NCBI RefSeq assembly: GCF_020700235.1
Contig: NZ_CP085305.1
Coordinates: 248,001-312,000, forward strand
Direction: 5' to 3'
Length of the DNA stretch: 64,000 nt
From: Haladaptatus pallidirubidus
GTDB taxonomy: Archaea; Halobacteriota; Halobacteria; Halobacteriales; Haladaptataceae
Positions within the stretch are counted from its first letter, which is position 1. Every line of letters begins with the position of its first letter. Below are positions 27,556 to 36,880 of this stretch, one piece after another. The notes beneath the pieces are model-generated. The model saw only the letters and a list, made by a program, of their open reading frames with translations, did not search any database and was not told the origin of the DNA. The translations under genes were made by a program, and so were the position numbers.

Positions 27556-28767
27556 ATGGTAGAGATACTCTTTGTCGTCGGACTTGCTGTCGCGATTTTC
27601 GTGGGTTTCAATGTCGGCGGTTCGAATACGGGAGTTGCTTTCGGTCCAGCAGTTGGAAGTCAAACTATCTCAAAATTCGGAGCGGCATTCCTCATGAGCA
27701 TCTGTGCGCTCGTCGGCGGATGGACAGTCGGCCGCAATGTCATCAACACAATGGGTGGTGAAATCGTTCCGAGTCGATTTTTCACTCTCGAAGCGAGTAT
27801 CGCAGTTCTCTTTTTCATCGGACTCGCGTTATTTCTCTCGAATATTGTCGGTGTTCCTGCCTCGACCTCGATGACGGGCGTCGGCACGATTGCTGGCCTC
27901 GGCCTCGCAACTGATGCATTGGACTGGGGAGTGATGGGACGGATCGTCTCATGGTGGCTCGTCTCTCCGGTGATCGCCTTTTGGGTGAGTGCCGTCATCG
28001 GTCGGTACTGGTACCCGACGCTTCTCAACTGGTTTGCAATCACGCAAAGCGAGGGCTCACTATTTTACATCCATCGCTCTGGCTGGATTGTCCGGCCGGC
28101 ACTAGGCCCGAACACGACTATGCGAGAATTCATTGGTACCGTATTGGTCATCGCCGTCGCTTGCTATACCGCATTTTCGGCTGGTGCATCGAACATGGCG
28201 AACGCAATTGCTCCGCTTGTTGGCAGCGGCGCTATTGACATGAACTACGGGATTCTGATTGCGGGGGGTGCCATTGCATTAGGCGCGTTTACAATTGCTC
28301 GGCGGACGATAGATACGATGGGGAACGAACTTACCGATATGCCTTTGCTTGCCGCATTGATAGTCGCAGTCGTGAGTTCCACACTCATCACCATTCTTTC
28401 AGCGCTTGGAATCCCTGCTAGTATTGTCATTGTTTCAACAATGAGTATTGTTGGTCTTGGATGGGGCCGTGCTACGCGCGTTAAAGAATATACTCGACGC
28501 TCGACAATGATCGAAGAAGGGCCACCAGGAATCACTGGTGGTGCGCTTGCTGTAGACACTGCGGACACACCGACGATTGATGAAGCCAGAAAGAAAGAGG
28601 CTCACGCCTCATCGGCTACTGAAGCGGATAAAAACCCGCTCCCTGCCGTTAATGCATTGTATAAACCATGGACGACTGCCCGCGTTATCGCCATGCAGAA
28701 CATCGTTCCAGGGATTGCAACAGTCTCTGCGTACCTGTTGTTCGAGTTCGTTCCGCTCTTCAGTTAG
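27556..28767 (+). CDS. PiT-family inorganic phosphate (or sulfate) permease
   Basis: 403 aa, 10-12 membrane helices. The duplicated PHO-4 signature is visible as GFNVGGSNTGVAFGPAVGS near the N-terminus and FSAGASNMANAIAPLVGSGAI at about residue 205. A charged cytoplasmic loop (about 320-370) splits the last helices. It imports phosphate with a cation; haloarchaeal members are often single genes, as here. Its place after a phosphodiesterase remnant suggests a former phosphate-scavenging pair. Confidence 0.9.
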   Translation: MVEILFVVGLAVAIFVGFNVGGSNTGVAFGPAVGSQTISKFGAAFLMSICALVGGWTVGRNVINTMGGEIVPSRFFTLEASIAVLFFIGLALFLSNIVGVPASTSMTGVGTIAGLGLATDALDWGVMGRIVSWWLVSPVIAFWVSAVIGRYWYPTLLNWFAITQSEGSLFYIHRSGWIVRPALGPNTTMREFIGTVLVIAVACYTAFSAGASNMANAIAPLVGSGAIDMNYGILIAGGAIALGAFTIARRTIDTMGNELTDMPLLAALIVAVVSSTLITILSALGIPASIVIVSTMSIVGLGWGRATRVKEYTRRSTMIEEGPPGITGGALAVDTADTPTIDEARKKEAHASSATEADKNPLPAVNALYKPWTTARVIAMQNIVPGIATVSAYLLFEFVPLFS

Positions 28768-28904
28768 ACCGATTTTCAACTGTATCAGCAGCGCTGTCCC
28801 TGATTGCTTTCGTGCTTCTGACTAGCAAGAGCCAACACAATGGCAATCGGTAACCGACCAGATTCAAAGATAGACGTCTGTAATATCTACAAATAAAGCG
28901 AGAT

Positions 28905-30053
28905 TTAGGCGACATTCTGTTCGACGAACTCGCTATCACGTTCGAAACGACGACTTGACAACGGATCAATATCGACAAGAGAAGATTTGCCATCAACACA
29001 CAGTTCGGCGACCAACTTCCCAGTCGCCGGAGCATGCTGGAAACCATGCCCCGAAAACCCAGCAGCAGTGACAAATCCGGGGATGGTTTCCTCGATGATG
29101 GGGTGGTGGTCGGGCGTCACTGCGTACAATCCCGCCCATCCCCTCCGGATGCGCGAATCGCCGTCGAAGTACGCTGTGTAGTTCGCTGCGTGTTCGACAG
29201 CAGTGGCTGCCCACTCGATAGCCATTGAGTCTGAATAGGCGTCTGGAGCCACATTAGCGTCCTCGTCATCGAAATGACCGCCGACGATTGCTGCCCCATC
29301 CCGTTCTGGGCGGAAATATGACCCGGTGTCAAGGTCGATAGTCAAAGGATGGTCTTCTGGAATCGGCTGTGTCGGATCGACAATCGCTATCTGTCGTCGG
29401 CGCGGGTAGATCGGAAGGTCAACTCCCGCCATCGTGGCAAGGTTAGCCGACCATGCGCCAGCAGCATTAACGACGTAATCTGCATTGAGTTTCCCAGCGT
29501 CCGTCTCAACTCCTGTGACACCCGATTCATCGGTAAGGACATCACGAACGGCTGTTTTCGTCTGAATGTTGACGCCGAGTTCACGTGCCTTCGTCGCATA
29601 CCCCTGCACGGCTAGGTTTGGATCCGCATAGCCGTCCCTCGCATTGTAGGTTGCGCCAACAAAATGATTTGAACAAAGGCCCGGACAGTAATCGACAGCC
29701 TCTGACGGTGAGAGGTACTTGCTTTCGATACCGAGAGAGTTCTGCATCGCAACGTTTTCACGGAACTGCGTTGCTGTCTCCTCAGTACGCGCAAGGAAGA
29801 GATAACCAGACTTCCGATAAGCAATGTCGACTCCAAATTCCTCAGTGAAGTTATCCCAGACTTCTCGGCTTGCCAATGACAAACGAGCATTGATATCAGT
29901 CGAGAATTGCATCCTGATACCGCCAGCAGAGCGGGCGGTGCTTTCCATTCCGATGGAACCCTTCTCACAAAGAGTGACATTCATGCCCGCTTGTGCAAGG
30001 TAGTATGCAGATGATAAGCCGACAATCCCTCCTCCGATAACAACGACGTCCAT
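28905..30053 (-). CDS. FAD-dependent amino-acid/amine oxidase (DAO, sarcosine-oxidase type)
   Basis: 382 aa from ATG 30053. The FAD-binding start is MDVVVIGGGIVGLSSAYYLAQAG, the second site ARSAGGIRMQF, and the C-terminal FAD loop VTAAGFSGHGFQHAPATGKLVAEL. Family members oxidise sarcosine, dimethylglycine, glycine or proline-like amines. Upstream lies a complete Liv-type importer on the same strand (147 bases away), so the imported solute is probably the substrate of this enzyme. The frame runs 36 codons further upstream without homology. Confidence 0.9.
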   Translation of the reverse strand: MDVVVIGGGIVGLSSAYYLAQAGMNVTLCEKGSIGMESTARSAGGIRMQFSTDINARLSLASREVWDNFTEEFGVDIAYRKSGYLFLARTEETATQFRENVAMQNSLGIESKYLSPSEAVDYCPGLCSNHFVGATYNARDGYADPNLAVQGYATKARELGVNIQTKTAVRDVLTDESGVTGVETDAGKLNADYVVNAAGAWSANLATMAGVDLPIYPRRRQIAIVDPTQPIPEDHPLTIDLDTGSYFRPERDGAAIVGGHFDDEDANVAPDAYSDSMAIEWAATAVEHAANYTAYFDGDSRIRRGWAGLYAVTPDHHPIIEETIPGFVTAAGFSGHGFQHAPATGKLVAELCVDGKSSLVDIDPLSSRRFERDSEFVEQNVA

Positions 30054-30200
30054 ATGTAAAGACACAGTATGCCGCCGCGAAATAAGTTTGTTGTGAGCAT
30101 ATGTCATGATAGCGGTTGGCAAAGGGAGGCATAAAACACCGATCGGTGCGACCGCCAGCAATCGAAAGGACCTGATAGCGGATGTGACTAATTGGTGCAG

Positions 30201-30905
30201 TCAGCCGCCAAGAAATTGCCTGCGAACCTCCTCGTCGTTGAGCAGTTCATTCCCGGAGCCTTCGTAGCGATTCTCTCCTTGTGCCAGCACGTAGCCACGG
30301 TCACAGCGTCGTAATGCTTCCTTGGCGTTCTGTTCGACCATTAAAATGGCCGTTCCAGCCTCGTTAACTGCGTCCACACGGTCGAACATCTCTGTGACGA
30401 GATCTGGTGCAAGACCGGCCGAAGGTTCGTCCAGCAAGAGGAGGTCTGGATCGAGCATCAGTGCACAGCCCATTGCAAGCATCTGCTGTTGGCCGCCGGA
30501 CATCGTCCCGGCCTTCTGGTCGAGACGTTCTGCGAGAATCGGAAAGCGGTCGAAGACCGCCTGACGGCGGTCCTCCGGGATGTCATCGAGAATATAGGCC
30601 CCCAATCGGAGGTTCTCCGTCACGGTTAGTGAGGGAAAAATGTTCGCCGTTTGAGGTACGTAGCTCAACCCGTTATGAATTACCGATTCAGGCGGAAGAT
30701 CAGAAATATCCGTTCCATCGAAGGTGATGCTGCCGCCGAGACAGTCGGCGATGCCAAAAACGGCTTTCATCGCCGTGGACTTGCCAGCACCATTTGGCCC
30801 AACGATGGTAACATATTCGCCAGGATCAACATGGAGATCGATGTCAAAGAGTATCTGCAGATCGCCGTAACCAGCATCGAGTTGTGAAACATCAAGCAGC
30901 GTCAT
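30201..30905 (-). CDS. LivF-like branched-chain amino acid ABC ATPase
   Basis: 234 aa. Walker A GPNGAGKST, signature MSGGQQQMLAMGCAL, Walker B DLLLLDEPSAGLAP, switch His replaced by Gln in MVEQNAKEAL as is normal for LivF. It is the short, single-domain LivF type. It lies 112 bases after the livG-like gene. Confidence 0.93.
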   Translation of the reverse strand: MTLLDVSQLDAGYGDLQILFDIDLHVDPGEYVTIVGPNGAGKSTAMKAVFGIADCLGGSITFDGTDISDLPPESVIHNGLSYVPQTANIFPSLTVTENLRLGAYILDDIPEDRRQAVFDRFPILAERLDQKAGTMSGGQQQMLAMGCALMLDPDLLLLDEPSAGLAPDLVTEMFDRVDAVNEAGTAILMVEQNAKEALRRCDRGYVLAQGENRYEGSGNELLNDEEVRRQFLGG

Positions 30906-31017
30906 GCGATCACTTCCTTCTTCGATTGAATGATACTGGACACATACTGCGACCAGTGAATGGAATTTAGTTGCAGTCGCATTTCAGTACGTTCGTCGGT
31001 GTATTGTATATCCATTG

Positions 31018-31773
31018 TCACTCTCCAAGGTAGGCTTCGATAACGCGCTCATCGGACAGCACTTCCTCAGGAACACCTTCCACAAGAAGACGTCCCTGCT
31101 CAAGGACGATGAGACGATCAACCAGTTCGGTCAGCGTTTCGAGTTCGTGCTCGATGATGACAATGGTCATACCTTCGTCATTGAGGTCACGAATATGATC
31201 GGCGATTTCTTGGGTCAGCGTCGGATTCACTCCTGCAAAGGGTTCATCCAATAAGAGGAGTTCCGGGTCGAGCATCAGCACCCGAGCCATTTCAAGTAGC
31301 TTTCGCTGCCCACCAGAGAGATTACTACTGTACTCGTCAGCGAGATGATCAAGTTCGAACGCTTCGATCAGTTCGTCTGCGCGACGACGAACCTTCTGTT
31401 CTTGTTCCTGCATCGACTCGGTATGCAACAGTGCAGGGATTGTACGCTCTCCAGGTTGGCCGGGTGCGGCGAGCCGTACATTGTCGCGAACCGTCATCGT
31501 TTCCAGTTCCCGCGTATGCTGGAACGTCCGAACGAGTCCAGCCTGGGCGAGCGTCTCGGGTGAGTTACCAGTGATGTCCTTGTCATCGAAGATAACCCGA
31601 CCATCGTCGGGGGATACGACACCACTGATACAATTGAAAAACGTTGACTTGCCTGCACCGTTTGGACCCATCACACCGACGAGCTCCTTACGTTCAACGG
31701 AGATCGACAACTCGTTGAGCGCGCGAAGACCACCAAATTCCTTACTAAGACCCTCGACACCGAGTAGTGTCAC
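31018..31773 (-). CDS. LivG-like branched-chain amino acid ABC ATPase
   Basis: 251 aa. Walker A GPNGAGKST, LVRTFQHTRELETMTV as Q-loop, signature LSGGQRKLLEMARVL, Walker B ELLLLDEPFAGVNPTL, and IIEHELETLTELVDRLIVL as the LivG-type switch region. It overlaps the permease gene upstream by four bases. Confidence 0.93.
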   Translation of the reverse strand: MTLLGVEGLSKEFGGLRALNELSISVERKELVGVMGPNGAGKSTFFNCISGVVSPDDGRVIFDDKDITGNSPETLAQAGLVRTFQHTRELETMTVRDNVRLAAPGQPGERTIPALLHTESMQEQEQKVRRRADELIEAFELDHLADEYSSNLSGGQRKLLEMARVLMLDPELLLLDEPFAGVNPTLTQEIADHIRDLNDEGMTIVIIEHELETLTELVDRLIVLEQGRLLVEGVPEEVLSDERVIEAYLGE

Positions 31774-32813
31774 GAATCCACCCCCAGCTCTTTAGCGTTG
31801 CCCCAAATACCAGCCGGGCGGTAGCGAATGACGGCTATTAATATCATGCCGACTACGATGAGTCGAATGGAAGCAAATGCATCAGCGGACACTGGGGCAA
31901 CACCAAGCGCAAACCGTGATAGCAGGCGAAGACCCATGATAATCGCGAGACCTGCTAGCACCGCACGATTGTTAGCGGCACCACCGAGTAGCATCCCGAT
32001 CCAGACAGTCACCGTTACCTGAATGGTGAAATACCCTGGGGCTACCGCACCATTGTAGAGCGCAAATAGACCGCCAGCAAGGCCTGCAAGTGCTGCACCG
32101 TAGACAAACGCTTGCATCTTGTAGGTGAACGTGGCCTTGCCGACCGACCGTGTGACCAGTTCATCTGCCCGGATAGCCCGTAATACCCGCCCATATGGTG
32201 CGTTGGTCAACCGGGTCACTACGGTAAACGTCACCGCGGTGAGACCGCCAATGAGCAGGAGAGTTGCTAACAGTGTGGTATCACCATCGCCAGCAAGATC
32301 CTTTACCGGCTGTGGCACGCCAAGAATACCGACGTTGCCGCCGAATATTCCTCGGAAATTGATGAACAGTGTGTGAAATATTTCCGCGGTCGCAAGCGTT
32401 GCGATGGCGAGGAAATCGTCTCGCAGACGGAGAGAGGTAGCGCCAACGATAGCACCGAGTAGTGCCGCAGTGACTACGCCGACTACCAGTGTCAACGGCC
32501 AGGGGTACCCTAGGCCGATACCGGCGAAGGTATCCTGTGCTGACAACATCGCCACCGTATACGCGCCGACGGCGAAAAAGACCACGTGGCCGAAATTAAC
32601 GAGCCCTGTATGGCCGTATTGGAGATTGAGACCCAACACTAGTATTCCGTAGATAACAAACAGGATCCCAACCTCAAAAAAGACGTAGAGCCCACTCGGA
32701 AGCGTCGTACGTAGGGGGGTGAGCGTGAGTAGCGCCCCCAATAAGATGCAGATGCTTCCAATTAGGAGTGCTCGTTCCGAATCACTCTTGGGGAGGCGAT
32801 CGGCAACACTCAT
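31770..32813 (-). CDS. LivM-like ABC permease
   Basis: 347 aa with 8-10 helices. LivM marks: LNLQYGHTGLVNFGHVVFFAVGAY near residue 60 and PYGRVLRAIRADELVTRSVGKATFTYKMQAFVYGAALAGLAG in pieces in the second half (the EAA-like loop). It overlaps its neighbours on both sides by four bases (ATGA), so the operon is tightly coupled. Confidence 0.93.
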   Translation of the reverse strand: MSVADRLPKSDSERALLIGSICILLGALLTLTPLRTTLPSGLYVFFEVGILFVIYGILVLGLNLQYGHTGLVNFGHVVFFAVGAYTVAMLSAQDTFAGIGLGYPWPLTLVVGVVTAALLGAIVGATSLRLRDDFLAIATLATAEIFHTLFINFRGIFGGNVGILGVPQPVKDLAGDGDTTLLATLLLIGGLTAVTFTVVTRLTNAPYGRVLRAIRADELVTRSVGKATFTYKMQAFVYGAALAGLAGGLFALYNGAVAPGYFTIQVTVTVWIGMLLGGAANNRAVLAGLAIIMGLRLLSRFALGVAPVSADAFASIRLIVVGMILIAVIRYRPAGIWGNAKELGVDS

Positions 32814-33724
32814 GCTTCTCGTACCTCTTGGCCCGCGATACCGCTCGGCTTAATCAGCAGAACGACCACAAGAACGAGGAATGCAATAGCTGACGAAATG
32901 CCGGTCATCCCCGAGGGGAGGAACGCTACCGACAGCGCCAGCATGAGTCCGATAATGTACGATCCTGCAATGGCACCATATGGACTCCCTGCACCACCAA
33001 GAATGGCAGCGGATAATATCTGTAGAATGTGATTGAAGCCAGTCCCGGCACTGACATTTGTCTGGACACCAATGAGGACTCCCGCTAGCCCCGCGAGTAC
33101 TCCGGCCAACACCCAGACGCTATCTCGAATCATTTGCGTGTTGATGCCACGGACACGGGCTAGGTTTTCGTCATCGCCCATCGCTCGCATCGCGATACCG
33201 ACATCCGTACGTGTCAACAATATGTGTAACGCGAGGAAGACTATGACTGCGCTTCCGATAACCAGGAGCTGTTGGGTGGTAACAAACAGGTCGCCGAGTA
33301 GATTTACCGATCCAACTGAAAGATCCGGCAAGTTCTCTACCCTGAATGTCGCCACCTCGGTGTCAAAGTAGCGTCCGCTTCTCCCGGCAGTCAGGCGAAT
33401 AACGTTCCGTAGCACCAGCCCTAATCCGATCGATGTCAGCAGCATCGGCACAGGACCGGTTTCGTTGATTGGAGTGAAGAACAGCCGAGCGAGAATGAGA
33501 CTGACGAGACCGCTAGCAACCATTGCAACGAATACTGCAACTGGTAGCGGGAGCGGGAGCATACCAGCAGTGACGACACCGACAAATGCTCCGACGGTGA
33601 GATACTCGCCATAGGCGAAGTTTATCATGTTCACAATCCCATATATAAGGGTAAAACCTATTGCGGCGATTGCGATGTACGAACCAGTTACAAGGCCAAA
33701 GATGATATTCTGTGCGAGTCCCAT
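32810..33724 (-). CDS. LivH-like ABC permease
   Basis: 304 aa with eight helices. The LivH family start AIAAIGFTLIYGIVNMINFAYGEYLTVGAF is present, followed by RTDVGIAMRAMGDDENLARVRGIN as coupling loop. It is encoded two bases after the binding-protein gene. Confidence 0.93.
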   Translation of the reverse strand: MGLAQNIIFGLVTGSYIAIAAIGFTLIYGIVNMINFAYGEYLTVGAFVGVVTAGMLPLPLPVAVFVAMVASGLVSLILARLFFTPINETGPVPMLLTSIGLGLVLRNVIRLTAGRSGRYFDTEVATFRVENLPDLSVGSVNLLGDLFVTTQQLLVIGSAVIVFLALHILLTRTDVGIAMRAMGDDENLARVRGINTQMIRDSVWVLAGVLAGLAGVLIGVQTNVSAGTGFNHILQILSAAILGGAGSPYGAIAGSYIIGLMLALSVAFLPSGMTGISSAIAFLVLVVVLLIKPSGIAGQEVREA

Positions 33725-33726
33725 AT

Positions 33727-35022
33727 TTAGTACTGATCTTCGCTGACAAACTCGCGCAGGTCTTCTGCCGGTATGACCTCTTGTTGGGTGAACTTTCCAT
33801 TCTGTGCGGTGTTGATATTCACCGACCCAAACACATTCCCGAAGTCGGTAAAGCTCATAGATGTTGCCGCACCACGGTAAACGATCTCCTCGTTATTTCC
33901 TAACGCCTCCTTTCCCTCGGCGAACGAGGCAACTTCAGTACCATTACCGCGGGTAACTGGTCCAAGATTTTTTTCGATTGCCTCTGTACTTGCTTCACCC
34001 GCTCTTTCGACGGCTAATGCAGTAACTTGGATAGCATCCCATGCTGGAGCTGTCCACGCGTTGAGTTCGGCATTACCATCTGCACCCTTGTATGTTTCAA
34101 GAAAAGTATTATAGCTTGGCCCAGACTGGCCTGGACTAGCGGCCCATGCGCTATTGAGGTCACTACCGACCTGCTTGGCGAGTTCGTTCTGTGAGAGTGG
34201 ATCCGAGAGGATGGGTTGGCGCCCGTAACCGCCGTCGGCCCAATCGGATAGTAGGGTGATTGCATCTTCCAGGGGGATGCTCACGGCAAATGCGCTGAAG
34301 TCAGTTCCAAACAATCGGTCGAGGGCAGACTGGTAACTTGATTCCCCTTGGCTGACCTCAACTTGGTTTGCGACCGTCCCGCCACCGTTCTCATAGGACG
34401 TTATAAAGCCATCAGCCCAACTTCGTGCCCCTTCTGTGGTACCATTTATAACGCCAATCGTGTTATGATTCTGCTCAAGTGCGCGCTTTGCAGCACCGGC
34501 AGTGTGAACAGTGTCGCTAATAACGGTTCGCCAAATCCATTCATCGTCGTCAATATTTTCCGGGGTTCCTTTGTCACCGCCCCGGGTATCGAGGAAATTT
34601 GACCCAGGCCACGGCGTCACGATAGGTGTCTGTTGTTCCTGCAAAAAATTGAACAGCGGGTTGATTTCGCTAGAAAATAGCCCGAGAAGAGCCACTGCAT
34701 CGTCATTATCGAGAAGTTGGGTGACCACTGACCGAGCCTCTTGTGGGTTGACGGCGGTGTCACGCCGAATTACCTCTAACTGGGAGTCTAACGGCCCGCC
34801 AGCGCTGTTGATACCCTCAACAGCTACGTCAGTAGCCTGAGAGATTCCAGGCTGGAGAAAATCCCATTGGCCAGTCTGTGCTGCAGGCTGTCCGAAGACG
34901 ATTGTATCCGAATTACCACTTTCCCCAAACCCGAGGCAACCGGCTGTGGCGGTGAGTCCGCTAGCGCCAGCAAATTTGAGAAATGTCCGACGATCTACGC
35001 CTTCTGTGCCATTTGGTATCAT
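33727..35022 (-). CDS. LivJ/LivK-like amino-acid-binding lipoprotein
   Basis: About 431 aa from ATG 35022 (MIPNGTEGVDRRTFLK); ATG 35040 is six codons earlier. Tat lipoprotein signal DRRTFLKFAGASGLTATAGC, then a periplasmic-binding fold type I: FGQPAAQTGQWDFLQPGISQATDVAVEGIN and VVTQLLDNDDAVALLG. The ligand may be an amino acid, amide or N-methylated amino acid. It is first in the livK-H-M-G-F plus DAO block. Confidence 0.9.
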   Translation of the reverse strand: MIPNGTEGVDRRTFLKFAGASGLTATAGCLGFGESGNSDTIVFGQPAAQTGQWDFLQPGISQATDVAVEGINSAGGPLDSQLEVIRRDTAVNPQEARSVVTQLLDNDDAVALLGLFSSEINPLFNFLQEQQTPIVTPWPGSNFLDTRGGDKGTPENIDDDEWIWRTVISDTVHTAGAAKRALEQNHNTIGVINGTTEGARSWADGFITSYENGGGTVANQVEVSQGESSYQSALDRLFGTDFSAFAVSIPLEDAITLLSDWADGGYGRQPILSDPLSQNELAKQVGSDLNSAWAASPGQSGPSYNTFLETYKGADGNAELNAWTAPAWDAIQVTALAVERAGEASTEAIEKNLGPVTRGNGTEVASFAEGKEALGNNEEIVYRGAATSMSFTDFGNVFGSVNINTAQNGKFTQQEVIPAEDLREFVSEDQY

Positions 35023-35289
35023 CACACTTGAGATGAACAAACTAGTGATATATAGCTTTCCCTCCCTATAATTGGAAATTTATTATTATTTTTGGTAAGG
35101 TTCTAATCGTCACTTAGGAAATGACCTATCTTATTGTAAAGATAACATCTATAAATAATCCAAGGATAGAGAAATCTGAACCATCTCGTGCCTATCGGGC
35201 ATACGCTCGATACAGTCGCTATAGAACTCACGCTCTTTACGCGGAACGACGCGATATGATCGGTCCGCGAAGCAGTTTCCAGGCGATCG

Positions 35290-35307
35290 GATGAACAATT
35301 GTTCATC
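35290..35307. promoter_or_regulatory. Perfect 18-bp palindrome
   Basis: GATGAACAATTGTTCATC reads identically on both strands. It lies about 270 bases upstream of the liv binding-protein gene and shares its TGAACA/TGTTCA half-sites with 13620-13634 and 42143-42160. An operator for an IclR-, TrmB- or GntR-like regulator is an inference. Confidence 0.5.
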
Positions 35308-35329
35308 CTCGGAAGTGACTCATCACGCC

Positions 35330-35372
35330 TGAACAAAAGTACAACCGTTACGTGATGGGTCATTTTTGTTCA
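35330..35372. promoter_or_regulatory. Spaced inverted repeat TGAACAAAA / TTTTGTTCA
   Basis: The arms are at 35330-35338 and 35364-35372 with a 25-base spacer. They contain the same TGAACA half-site as the palindrome 23 bases away, making four half-sites within about 85 bases. Confidence 0.45.
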
Positions 35373-35537
35373 CAGAATACGACTTTTTCGCCTCCCACAA
35401 CACTACTGTTCGAATCATCCTGATCGAGAAGAGAACAGATTGTGATATACTCCGGCTCCGGCTGTTACGAAGTAGACCGACGAATTGAGGAGTTCGAACA
35501 GCGCGTCGTTGAACTCGACGCCGAACAAAATCGAATA

Positions 35538-36742
35538 TCACGGCGACCCGACCACTACAAATCGATTTCTACCGATGCGGTACTCGTCAATTTTCCCGTC
35601 GTCTACTTCTATATCGAGTCCTAATTCGTCCGGAACGGTAATCGCTCCGCCTTCGAGCGTGAGGTTGTCGACGAGAACGTCGTCTTCCCACGCGTAATAG
35701 ACGGTATCCGGTTCCAAGTCGAATCCGGGAACGCTCACAACAGTGTGAACGATGACTGCCGTTCGAATACCTAAGTCGAAAGCGCAGTGGTGGATGGCCG
35801 GAATTCCGGCCGCCTCTGCAATGTTAGCCAGTTGCCGAACCGCCGTGATGCCTTCTGCTGGCGTCATATCAAGAACTGCAACGTCTATTGCGTCCCGTCG
35901 GATTAACTCCGTGAGATTGTGTGCGATATACGTGTCCTCGTTTGGGTCGACCGGTTGCGGTGTGCGTTCACGGAGTTTTGCGAGCGACCCGTGGGCATTC
36001 ACCCGAATCGGTTGTTCGAGGTACTGGAGATAGATACCACGGTCCGCAAGCGAGGAGGCGACTCGAACTGCCTCGTCGAGTCGCCACCCCTGATTGGGGT
36101 CGGGTCGGAATTCGAGTTCCCCGTCGACTTCGTCGTGCATGGCGGCAACGAGCTCGACGTCCTGTTTCCAATCACGACCGGCTTTCGTTTTTAGCGTCGA
36201 GTAACCCTCATTAAGCACCCGTGCCGCACGGTCGCGGACACTTCGGGTGAGAGAATCCCGAGACAGTATGCGACATCAACGGCATTAGCGTTGTTGCTGT
36301 TCCGTTCCCCCGGTTCGCCACCACGCTCGTTGACATCCGGCGTCGTCCAGCCGGCGAGCAACTCATACAGGGGTTTATCGAGTGCTTTGTCGACGATATC
36401 CCAGCACGCGACCTCGATAGGGGAAAAGAACATATCGGCATTCGTGTACTCGATGAACATCTACCGACGTAGTGATTCGACCTCGAACGGTGAATGACAG
36501 ACGGCCCATGGAGCGATGCCGTCTTCGATGACGGAAATCGTGGCCGATGGGGACAGGAACTTTCGCATCTCCCCCAACCAACGATACCCTCGTCCGTTTT
36601 CACCCTCACCAAAATCCTGGTCATTTCGTCTACCTGACCGTGGTTGGTAACGTATGGGGCGATACCTTCCTGTTCAAGCGGGACAACGGGAACTTCGACG
36701 GCGTGCGCCTTTACGCTCTCGATTATTATCCATCTGAAAACT
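35538..36742 (-). pseudogene. MR/MLE enolase-superfamily enzyme, two frameshifts and a stop
   Basis: Three frames encode successive parts. About 36730-36570: ESVKAHAVEVPVVPLEQEG...TRILVRVKTDEGIVGWG. 36570-36230: MRKFLSPSATISVIEDGIAPW, a TAG at 36463-36461, then MFIEYTNADMFFSPIEVACWDIVDKALDKPLYELLAG. 36218-35538: STLKTKAGRDWKQDVELV, the metal-site region DPNQGW, YLEQPI and AVLDMTPAEGIT. The first shift sits in a run of five G (GWG|E). The lost enzyme would be a mandelate-racemase-like dehydratase or racemase acting on an acid sugar or similar carboxylate. No clear ATG in the first frame. Confidence 0.85.
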
Positions 36743-36880
36743 AGAATCCGATCGAAATATAGATAGGGAACCGATCGAGAAATGTCGGGACGAGTCGATG
36801 TGGGCAGATGTTGTTGTCTGACACAGGCGACCAACGAAGCAACTGATTGGTGTCGAGCCTATCGACACCGGACGACCGCG

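Larger units (their letters stand above)
35041..35537. other. Long intergenic region with TGAACA-type palindromes
   Basis: No gene recognised between the binding-protein start and the enolase remnant. The first 60 bases are A/T-rich (promoter of the liv operon). Two operator-like structures occur at 35290-35307 and 35330-35372. Confidence 0.5.

Noticed and set aside
2567..36463. Pyrrolysine or other stop-codon recoding to explain the in-frame stops
   Set aside because: TAG, TGA and TAA all occur, other pseudogenes carry frameshifts and deletions, and most intact genes here end normally with these codons.
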